A stretch of DNA of 64,000 nucleotides from the NCBI RefSeq assembly GCF_004519295.1, contig NZ_SOZH01000004.1, positions 248,001 to 312,000 of the forward strand, in the 5' to 3' direction. The position numbers and the translations under genes were made by a program. Positions 58,029 to 64,000 of this stretch are shown piece after piece. Position 1 is the first letter of the stretch, and each line of letters opens with the position of its first letter. The DNA comes from Cellulosimicrobium funkei (GTDB lineage Bacteria; Actinomycetota; Actinomycetes; Actinomycetales; Cellulomonadaceae). The notes under the pieces are model-generated. The model ran no database searches and had not been told where the DNA came from. It saw only the letters and a list, made by a program, of their open reading frames with translations.

Positions 58029-60223
58029 GCCGACGCCGGGTCCGGCAGGTGCTTCACACGCGCGGAGATCTCCGCGTGGCGGCCGTGCACCATGGGGCGC
58101 TGCTGCGGGTTGCCGAGGTACCCGCACGTGCGCTTCACGACGTCGCACGTGCGCGGGTCGGCGTTGCCGCAGGACGGGCACGCGAAGCCGCGCGCGGTCG
58201 GGTCGAAGTCGCCGGTGAACCCGCACGCGTAGCAGCGGTCGATGGGCGTGTTCGTGCCGAGGTAGCCCACGCGGTCGTACGCGTAGTCCCACACGGCCTC
58301 CAGCGCCCGCGGGTTCTGCTGGAGCACGGGGTACTCGCAGTAGTGGATGAACCCGCCCGACGTGTACCTCGCGTACTCGGCCTCGAAGTCGAGCTTCTCG
58401 AAGGGCGTCGGGCTCTTGCGGACGTCGTAGTGGAAGCTGTTCGTGTAGTAGTCCTTGTCGGTGATGTCGGGCACCGCGCCGAACCGCTCCCGGTCGAGGC
58501 GGCAGAACCGGTCGGTCAGGCTCTCGCTCGGCGTCGCGTAGACGCTGATCCGGTAGCCGAGCCGCGCCGTCCACCCGGCGGCGTGCGCGTGCAGGGACCG
58601 CAGCACGTCGAGCGTGAGCTCCTTGGCCCGCGGGTCGTGCTCCCAGGCGCCGCCGAAGAACGCGGCGGCGACCTCGTACAGCCCGATGTACCCGAGCGAC
58701 ACCGTGGCGCGGCCGTCGCGGAAGAGCCGGTCGACGTCGTCGCCGGGAGCGAGGCGCTCCCCGAACGCCCCGTGGACGTAGAGGATCGGCGCGTTGCCCG
58801 GCGTCGCCTCCTTGCAGCGCTCGATGCGGAAGACGAGCGCGTCGTGCACGGTCTCCAGGCGCTCGTCGAGCAGGCGCCAGAACGCGTCGAGGTCGCCGTC
58901 CGCCTCGAGCGCGATGCGCGGCAGGTTGAGCGTCACGACGCCCAGGTTCATACGGCCCTCGGAGACGTCCTGGCCGTGCTCGTCCTGCCAGCCCTGGAGG
59001 AACGACCGGCAGCCCATGGGCACCTTGAACGACCCGGTGAGCTCGACGATCTTGTCGTACGACAGCACGTCCGGGTACATGCGCTTCGTCGCGCACTCGA
59101 CCGCGAGCTGCTTGAGGTCGTGGTTGGGGTCGCCGGGGTCGAGGTTCAGCCCGCGGCGCAGCGTGAAGATGAGCTTGGGGAAGATCGCGGTGCGACCCTC
59201 GCTGCCGAGACCGCGGATGCGGATCTGGAGGATCGCGCGCTGGATCTCGCGCTCCAGCCAGCCCGTGCCGAGCCCGAACCCGACCGACGTGAACGGCGTC
59301 TGCCCGTTCGACGTGAACAGGGTGTTGATCTCGTACTCCAGCGACTGCATCGCGTCGTAGATGTCCTTGCGCGTCTTCTCGCGCGCGTACTCCTCGTGCG
59401 CAGAGGCGTCGGCGATCCAGCGGCGCGCGTCCGCGAGGTGCTTCTCCAGGTTGCGCTCGGCGTACGGGGCGAGGAGCTCGTCGATGCGGTTGACCGAGCA
59501 CCCGCCGTACTGGCTGGAGGACACGTTCGCGATGATCTGGCTGATCTGCGCCGTCGCGGTCTGGATCGAGCGCGGCGGCTCCACCTGCGCGTTCCCGATC
59601 CGGAAGCCGCTCGACAGCATCGACCGGAAGTCGATGAGGCAGCAGTTCGTCATGGGCGCGTAGGGGTGGTAGTCGAGGTCGTGGTAGTGCAGGTCGCCCT
59701 TCTGGTGCGCGTTCGCGACGTGCGGCGGCAGCATCCGGAGCCCGATCGCCTTGCCCACGGTCCCGGCCGTGAGGTCGCGCTGGGTGTTGAAGACCTCGCT
59801 GTCCTTGTTCGCGTTCTCGTTGACGACCGTCGAGTCCTTGTCCAGCAGCCGCACGATCGAGTGGTTGAGGTCCGTCGCCCGGCTGCGCGCGAAGTCGCGC
59901 TGCACGCGGTAGTCGATGTAGGCGCGTGCGACGTCGTACTCGTGCGACTCGAGGAGCACGTGCTCGACGACGCCCTGGATCTCGTAGATCTTCACGGTCG
60001 CGTCGAACCGCGCGGCGATCTCCGCGTCGACCCGGTCGACGACCTCCGCAACGCGGCGGCGGTGCGTCGCCGTGAGGTCGCCGTGCACCTCCGCGAACGC
60101 CTTCGTCACGGCGGCGCGGATGCGGGCGTCGTCGAACGGCCGTCGCCGGCCGTCGCGCTTGAGGACCTCCAGCGTGGCGGTCGTGCGGTGCGGTGCTGCC
60201 TGGTCGAGCTCGATGGCGGTCAT
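58025..60223 (-). CDS. nrdD: anaerobic ribonucleoside-triphosphate reductase NrdD
   Basis: A 732-residue class III reductase. An N-terminal ATP-cone is at residues 15-110 (ATLEVLKRDGRRRPFDDARIRAAV). The central barrel carries GDLHYHDLDYHPYAPMTNCCLIDF and FTSVGFGLG. The C-terminal zinc site is CYACGFTGDFDPTARGFACPSCG, and the glycyl radical Gly701 is in KRTCGYLGNPQQRPM. It makes dNTPs without oxygen. Cys residues for the radical chemistry (NCCLIDF region) are present. Coupled to nrdG. Two NrdR boxes lie upstream, so control by NrdR is expected. Confidence 0.96.
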   Translation of the reverse strand: MTAIELDQAAPHRTTATLEVLKRDGRRRPFDDARIRAAVTKAFAEVHGDLTATHRRRVAEVVDRVDAEIAARFDATVKIYEIQGVVEHVLLESHEYDVARAYIDYRVQRDFARSRATDLNHSIVRLLDKDSTVVNENANKDSEVFNTQRDLTAGTVGKAIGLRMLPPHVANAHQKGDLHYHDLDYHPYAPMTNCCLIDFRSMLSSGFRIGNAQVEPPRSIQTATAQISQIIANVSSSQYGGCSVNRIDELLAPYAERNLEKHLADARRWIADASAHEEYAREKTRKDIYDAMQSLEYEINTLFTSNGQTPFTSVGFGLGTGWLEREIQRAILQIRIRGLGSEGRTAIFPKLIFTLRRGLNLDPGDPNHDLKQLAVECATKRMYPDVLSYDKIVELTGSFKVPMGCRSFLQGWQDEHGQDVSEGRMNLGVVTLNLPRIALEADGDLDAFWRLLDERLETVHDALVFRIERCKEATPGNAPILYVHGAFGERLAPGDDVDRLFRDGRATVSLGYIGLYEVAAAFFGGAWEHDPRAKELTLDVLRSLHAHAAGWTARLGYRISVYATPSESLTDRFCRLDRERFGAVPDITDKDYYTNSFHYDVRKSPTPFEKLDFEAEYARYTSGGFIHYCEYPVLQQNPRALEAVWDYAYDRVGYLGTNTPIDRCYACGFTGDFDPTARGFACPSCGNADPRTCDVVKRTCGYLGNPQQRPMVHGRHAEISARVKHLPDPASA

Positions 60224-60284
60224 CGCTCGTCCCCTCTGCCCACCGGGTTCTCGCCGGCGCGCAGGGGTTGCGCGACGGACCGTA

Positions 60285-60332
60285 CCCCAACATGTGGGGT
60301 GTGAATCACGGCTGCGCCACCATATCTAGTCC
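60285..60332. promoter_or_regulatory. two NrdR boxes upstream of nrdDG
   Basis: CCCCAACATGTGGGGT (60285-60300) and CCACCATATCTAGTCC (60317-60332) both fit the NrdR consensus acaCwAtATaTwGtgt at its conserved positions. They start 32 bases apart, three helix turns, the spacing seen for NrdR pairs. The first also contains the perfect repeat ACCCCA-5-TGGGGT. Nothing else is recognised in the divergent gap 60224-60479. Confidence 0.85.
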
Positions 60333-60479
60333 GACGACCGCGCGTGACGGCGGACGACGGCGCGCCGCGGGACGCCGTCGAAGGTCAGGACGAAGGTCCC
60401 GCGCGGCCGGGACGTGCGCCCGCGCGCACGGGGGACTCCGCGCGGCCGGAGCCGGCCGCCGCGGCGCTAGCCTCGGGAG

Positions 60480-61253
60480 GTGGCCCGACGTCCGCCCGGC
60501 TGGGTGCCGAACCAGCACGGCGCGTGGCCCATGCTCCTGCTGCCGTTCGTGGTCGGCACGGTGCGCGGCGTGCAGGACGCCGGGTTCCGTCCGGTGACCC
60601 TCGCGCTCGGCGCGCTCTGGCTCGTCGGGTACCTCGCCTACTCCGCGACCGGGCTGTGGCTGAAGTCCCGCCGCCGGCCCCGCTACCGGCGCCCGATGCT
60701 CACGTACGGCGCGGCGGCGGCCGTGCTCGGGACGGTCGTGCTCCTGCTCGACCCGGCGCTCGCGGCCTGGGCGCCCGCGTTCGTGCCGTTCCTCGCGCTC
60801 GGGCTGTGGGCGTCGGCGCGACGCACCGAGCGGTCCGTCGCCGCGGGCGGCGCCCTGACGGTCGCGGCGTCGCTCATGACGGTCGTCGCCTACGCAGCGT
60901 GCCGGCCCGCGGGTGCGTCCGTGCTCGCCGTCCCGGCCGTCGTCTGGCTGGTCGCCGCGCTGCTCCTCGCGTACCTGTTCGGCACGGTGCTCTACGTCAA
61001 GACGATGATCCGCGAGCGCGGCGTGCGGTCGTACGTCGTCGCCTCGGTCGCGTACCACGCGGCGGTCACCGTCGCGGCAGGCGTCGTCGCCGCCGTGCAC
61101 GACCCCACGTGGTGGTGGGCGACGGCGTTCCTCGCGGCCGCGACCGCCCGGGCGGCGGTGCTGCCGGGCCGACGGCTGAGCCCGCGGGCCGTCGGGGTCG
61201 GGGAGATCGTCGCGACGGTGCTGCTGCTCGTCGTCGCGCTCGTCGTGCGGTAG
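60480..61253 (+). CDS. YwiC-like family membrane protein
   Basis: A 257-residue protein with seven or eight membrane helices. It begins PPGWVPNQHGAWPMLLLPFVVGTVRG, the diagnostic YwiC-family N-terminus (PxQHGxWxxLxxP), and continues with ALWLVGYLAYSATGLWLKSRRRPRYRRP. YwiC-like proteins are of unknown function; some sit near anaerobic-respiration genes (ywi genes in Bacillus), and here it is divergent from nrdDG, which fits an anaerobic link. GTG 60480. Whether NrdR affects it is unknown. Confidence 0.9.
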   Translation: MARRPPGWVPNQHGAWPMLLLPFVVGTVRGVQDAGFRPVTLALGALWLVGYLAYSATGLWLKSRRRPRYRRPMLTYGAAAAVLGTVVLLLDPALAAWAPAFVPFLALGLWASARRTERSVAAGGALTVAASLMTVVAYAACRPAGASVLAVPAVVWLVAALLLAYLFGTVLYVKTMIRERGVRSYVVASVAYHAAVTVAAGVVAAVHDPTWWWATAFLAAATARAAVLPGRRLSPRAVGVGEIVATVLLLVVALVVR

Positions 61254-61354
61254 GTCCGCTGTTCGGTAGGTCATGCGGGGATCGGCACCTCGTGCTGCCG
61301 AGTGCGGACGGTGGGTGCCGAACGGTCGGGGGTGCCAGATGGTTCACTGGCGCG

Positions 61355-61717
61355 ATGGACGACGACGCGCCCCTCACCCTGCCCGCGCTCGGCGAGCGCG
61401 TCGAGGCGGTGTCGGCGCTGTACGCGCGCAAGTTCGGCGTCGACCGCGACCCGGACTGGTTCATGCTCAAGCTCACCGAGGAGGTCGGCGAGCTGACCCA
61501 GGCGTTCCTCGCCGCGACCGGCCGCACCCGCCCGCGCGGGGGTCCGGAGACGTCGGTGCCCGACGGCGAGGTGGTGCCCGACGGCGCAGCGTCGCCGCTC
61601 GCGGACGAGGTCGCCGACGTCCTGGCGCACCTGCTGCTGCTCGCGCGCTCCCAGGGCGTCGACGTCGAGGCGGCGGTGCGGCGCAAGTGGCTCGCGTGGG
61701 AGGCGGACCTGCCCTGA
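61355..61717 (+). CDS. MazG-like nucleotide pyrophosphohydrolase domain protein
   Basis: A 120-residue all-alpha protein. FMLKLTEEVGELTQAFLAATGRTR carries the ExxE box of MazG/phosphoribosyl-ATP-PPase folds, and LADEVADVLAHLLLLARSQGVDV carries the DxxxD pattern. The two metal-binding segments and the length fit a single-domain NTP-PPase. It would hydrolyse non-canonical or excess dNTPs or NTPs to monophosphates. The loop between the segments is longer than usual and Pro/Gly-rich. ATG 61355. Neighbours give no pathway. Confidence 0.87.
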   Translation: MDDDAPLTLPALGERVEAVSALYARKFGVDRDPDWFMLKLTEEVGELTQAFLAATGRTRPRGGPETSVPDGEVVPDGAASPLADEVADVLAHLLLLARSQGVDVEAAVRRKWLAWEADLP

Positions 61718-61751
61718 GCGGGCGCACCGGCGCGGTCGCTAGGGTGGCGCC

Positions 61752-62282
61752 GTGACCGACCACCGCACCGACCCGCCCGTCGCCGCCGACGAGGTGACCA
61801 CGCTGCGCGGGTTCCTCGACTTCCACCGCGACACGCTGCGCTGGAAGACGGCCGGGCTCGATGCCACGGAGCTCGCGCACCGGCTGCGGCCGTCGTCGAT
61901 GACGCTGGGCGGGCTGCTGAAGCACCTCGCGTTCGTCGAGTCGCAGTGGTTCTCGCAGGTGCTCCTGGGCGAGGAGCTCATGCCCCCGTTCGACACGGCG
62001 GACTGGGCCGACGACCGCGACTGGGACTGGACCTCCGCGGCGGGCGACTCGCCGGAGGAGCTGCGCATGCTGTTCGACCGCGCGGTCGCGGCGTCGGACG
62101 CGGTGCTCGACGCGGCGCTCGCGGACGGCGGGCTCGACCGGCTGAGCGCCCGCGCCGACCGGCACACGGGCGAGCGCTGGACGCTGCGCTGGATCCTCGT
62201 GCACCTGGTCGAGGAGTACGCGCGGCACAACGGTCACGCCGACCTGCTGCGCGAGGCGATCGACGGGACCGTGGGGGAGTAG
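61752..62282 (+). CDS. DinB/DUF664-family protein
   Basis: A 176-residue four-helix-bundle protein. Metal-site His residues appear in LLKHLAFVESQWF and LVEEYARHNGHADLLREAIDG (the third in the usual HxxxH). DinB relatives include mycothiol- and bacillithiol-dependent transferases; the actinobacterial setting suggests a mycothiol-dependent role, but that is inference. GTG 61752 follows the MazG-like gene by 34 bases; they may be co-transcribed. Length is normal for the family. Confidence 0.9.
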   Translation: MTDHRTDPPVAADEVTTLRGFLDFHRDTLRWKTAGLDATELAHRLRPSSMTLGGLLKHLAFVESQWFSQVLLGEELMPPFDTADWADDRDWDWTSAAGDSPEELRMLFDRAVAASDAVLDAALADGGLDRLSARADRHTGERWTLRWILVHLVEEYARHNGHADLLREAIDGTVGE

Positions 62283-62321
62283 CCCCGGCGTCGGTTGCCG
62301 CGGGCGCAGCCGCCCGGGACG

Positions 62322-62714
62322 ATGGCGGACGTGACCGCCCCCGAGCAGCCCGCGCCCCGTCCGGTCCGTCCGCGCGGCGCCGCCGTCGTCCTGGTGGCGC
62401 TCGTCGTGCTGGGGGTGGGACTGCTGCTCGCCGCGCTCTGGGTCGCAAGCCGCCCGACGTCGTTCGGCTGGTTCGCGTACGCGCCGGTCTCCGGGACGAC
62501 GTTCGTCCCCGTGGGCGCGTACCCGCCGGGTGCCGCGGCGCTTCTCGCGGGAGCCGGAGCCCTGCTGGTGGGCGGGGCGGTCGGGTTCGTCCTCGGACGG
62601 CGCCGCGCCGCCCCGTCGCAGGAGACCTCGGCGCCCTCGCCGGCACCGTCCGACGGCCCCGGCCCCGGCCCCGGCTCCGCCCCGTCCGACGGCGGGACGG
62701 CACCGACCGCCTGA
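62322..62714 (+). CDS. small membrane protein with Pro/Gly/Ser-rich tail
   Basis: A 130-residue protein with two membrane helices (about residues 22-42 and 70-95) joined by an external loop (RPTSFGWFAYAPVSGTTFVPV). The cytoplasmic tail is low-complexity (SPAPSDGPGPGPG). ATG 62322 is preferred to 62295 because the extra residues lack a ribosome site. No family recognised. A terminator-like hairpin follows (62727-62762), so it closes the preceding group. Confidence 0.7.
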   Translation: MADVTAPEQPAPRPVRPRGAAVVLVALVVLGVGLLLAALWVASRPTSFGWFAYAPVSGTTFVPVGAYPPGAAALLAGAGALLVGGAVGFVLGRRRAAPSQETSAPSPAPSDGPGPGPGSAPSDGGTAPTA

Positions 62715-62726
62715 CGCGCCACCTCC

Positions 62727-62762
62727 GACGCCCGGTCCCGCACGCCGCGGGGGCCGGGCGTC
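62727..62762 (+). terminator. terminator hairpin before the glycosyltransferase operon
   Basis: GACGCCCGG (62727-62735) pairs with CCGGGCGTC (62754-62762), with inner pairing CCCGC to GCGGG (62737-62751). It follows the small membrane protein and isolates the downstream LATTG-tail/GT operon. The rest of the gap to 62916 holds no other evident element. Confidence 0.65.
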
Positions 62763-62916
62763 GTCGTGTACCCACCGCCCGACGGCCGGGCACTCCTCCG
62801 CAGCCCCCGCGTGCTCACCCGGCGTCCGGGGCGGTGCTCCACCGCGTCCGGGGCCCGGATGGGTACCGGCCCGTGCGACGGACGGTGGAACCACCGACGA
62901 CGACAGGAGGTGGATC

Positions 62917-63075
62917 GTGTACCAGCTCGGTACGACTCAGGCAGGGACCGTGCTCGCGACGACGGGAGCGATCGCGGGCTTCTACGTGGTGGGAGCCTGG
63001 ACGCTCGTCGTGGCGGGGCTCGCGCTCGTCATGACGGCGCGCGTCCTGCGCAAGCGGCTCGCGGAGCACCGATGA
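62917..63075 (+). CDS. 52-residue protein with LATTG sortase-like motif and membrane tail
   Basis: GTG 62917 follows AGGAGG and yields 52 residues: a short N-terminus YQLGTTQAGTV, then LATTG (residues 12-16), then one hydrophobic helix of about 25 residues and a basic end (RVLRKRLAEHR). The order motif-hydrophobic-basic matches a cell-wall sorting signal of the LAXTG type known for class E sortases, but no signal peptide or passenger domain precedes it. Its stop overlaps the glycosyltransferase start (ATGA), so the two are co-translated. Function unknown; it may instead be a small membrane partner of the glycosyltransferase. Confidence 0.6.
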   Translation: MYQLGTTQAGTVLATTGAIAGFYVVGAWTLVVAGLALVMTARVLRKRLAEHR

Positions 63076-64000
63076 GCGCGGCGACGCTCCCACGGGTGGT
63101 GGTCGTGGTCCCGGCGCACGACGAGGCCGCAGCCCTGCCGACGACGCTCGCGTCGGTCCGGGCGCAGACGCGTCCGGTCGACCGGGTCGTCGTCGTGTCC
63201 GACCGCAGCACCGACGCGACGGTCGAGACCGCGCGCCGCCTGGGCGCCGACGTCGTCGAGACGGTCGGCAACACCGGCCGCAAGGCCGGGGCGCTGAACC
63301 AGGCGCTGCGCGGGGTGGAGGCGGAGAACGTCCTCGTGCTCGACGCGGACACGACCATCGCCCCGACGTTCGTCGAGGACGGCCTCGACCTGCTCGACGC
63401 GCGCCCGGAGCTCGGCGCGGTCGGTGGCGTCTTCCGCGGCACACCGCCGCGCTCGGTGCTGGAGCAGCTCCAGTCCGACGAGTACGAGCGGTACGGCGTG
63501 CAGATCGACGTGACCGGGCGGACGTCCGTCCTCACGGGCACGGCCGCGCTCGTGCGGACCGAGGCGCTGCGGGCGGTCGCCGCCGCGCGCGGGGACCGGC
63601 TCCCGGGGCGGCGCGGCGACGTGTACGACGTCGGCGCCATCACCGAGGACTCCGAGCTCACCCTCGCGCTGCGCACGCTCGGCTACGAGCTCGCGTCGCC
63701 GGTGCGGATGTCCTGTACGACGGAGCTCATGCCGACGTGCCGCGACCTGCACCGCCAGCGCGTGCGCTGGTACAAGGGGATGCTCGACAACCTGCGCGCG
63801 TACGGGTTCACGCGGGTCACCGCCCGGTACGTCGGGCAGCAGGCGATGCTCGTGCTGAGCACGCTCATGCTCGCGAGCCTCCTCGTGCTCACGGCGCTGA
63901 CCGTCGTCGCGGGCACGTTCCGGGTGGTCCCGGCGTGGCTCGCCGTAGGCGGGGTCCTCGTGCTCGAACGGCTGGTCACGGTGTGGCGGAACGGGCCCCG
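63072..64000 (+). CDS. processive family-2 glycosyltransferase, N-terminal part
   Basis: The gene runs off the right edge; 309 residues are visible. GT2 motifs: VVVVVPAHDEAAALPTTLASV (nucleotide-sugar binding), LVLDADTTI (DxD), ITEDSELTLALRTLG (ED, catalytic base) and HRQRVRWYKG (QxxRW), the set of cellulose- or hyaluronan-synthase-like processive enzymes. Two membrane helices begin near residue 255 (QQAMLVLSTLMLASLLVLTALTVVAG). It probably makes or transfers a surface polysaccharide from inside the membrane. ATG 63072 overlaps the 52-residue gene by ATGA. Product and sugar are unknown. Confidence 0.92.
   Translation, partial: MSAATLPRVVVVVPAHDEAAALPTTLASVRAQTRPVDRVVVVSDRSTDATVETARRLGADVVETVGNTGRKAGALNQALRGVEAENVLVLDADTTIAPTFVEDGLDLLDARPELGAVGGVFRGTPPRSVLEQLQSDEYERYGVQIDVTGRTSVLTGTAALVRTEALRAVAAARGDRLPGRRGDVYDVGAITEDSELTLALRTLGYELASPVRMSCTTELMPTCRDLHRQRVRWYKGMLDNLRAYGFTRVTARYVGQQAMLVLSTLMLASLLVLTALTVVAGTFRVVPAWLAVGGVLVLERLVTVWRNGP

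Overview
The window is GC-rich throughout (third codon positions almost always G or C). Genes are tightly packed, many start with GTG, and ATGA/GTGA stop-start overlaps are common. The gene families and operator types (PTS genes with DasR-type dre sites, WYL, HxlR and TetR switches, an LAXTG-like tail, CsoR-type copper boxes) point to an actinomycete of the order Micrococcales, probably Cellulosimicrobium, Cellulomonas or a relative. Genus is inference only. No rRNA, tRNA, CRISPR array, integrase or transposase was seen. The stretch reads as chromosomal backbone with an ordinary accessory load.

Layout. 0-11 kb: the 3' end of an S9 peptidase; a hydrolase divergent from a WYL regulator; a VOC protein; a TetR regulator divergent from an operon of an MMPL transporter, whose C-terminus looks like a degenerate ABC ATPase, and a YhgE/Pip-type membrane protein; then a cytoplasmic trypsin-like protease and a small partner. 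11-16 kb: a copper operon (copZ, an exported His-rich protein, copA, a YHS-like protein) divergent from a frameshifted flavin reductase, with two CsoR-like boxes between them. 16-19 kb: an NHLRC2-like thioredoxin/NHL protein and an HxlR/RidA pair. 19-25 kb: a complete N-acetylglucosamine-type PTS (IIA, two IIB, IIC, EI, HPr) with a DasR-like regulator and three dre-like sites. 25-33 kb: a TIM-barrel isomerase, an ECF sigma factor with a membrane partner, an MFS exporter, an HxlR regulator divergent from two paralogous imine-reductase-like enzymes, a pentapeptide-like protein and a PfkB kinase.

33-48 kb: a two-component system, a GAP-family protein, flotillin with NfeD, an APH-type kinase, recQ with poxB, a thioredoxin-reductase-like flavoprotein, a His-rich methyltransferase divergent from an XRE-cupin regulator, an MFS transporter and a small acetyltransferase. 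48-57 kb: a lipoprotein, frdAB without membrane anchor genes, pgm, and a TetR regulator divergent from a DrrAB-type ABC exporter. 57-64 kb: the anaerobic ribonucleotide reductase nrdDG preceded by two NrdR boxes, a YwiC-like protein, a MazG-like protein, a DinB protein, a 52-residue LATTG-tail protein and the start of a processive glycosyltransferase.

Across the window, uptake and phosphorylation of amino sugars (PTS), glucose-phosphate interconversion (pgm), pyruvate oxidation (poxB), fumarate reduction (frdAB) and oxygen-independent deoxynucleotide synthesis (nrdDG) fit a facultative, chitin- or cell-wall-sugar-using soil actinomycete. Most regulators sit divergently from their likely targets with a visible inverted repeat between them, and convergent gene ends are usually closed by strong GC-rich hairpins.
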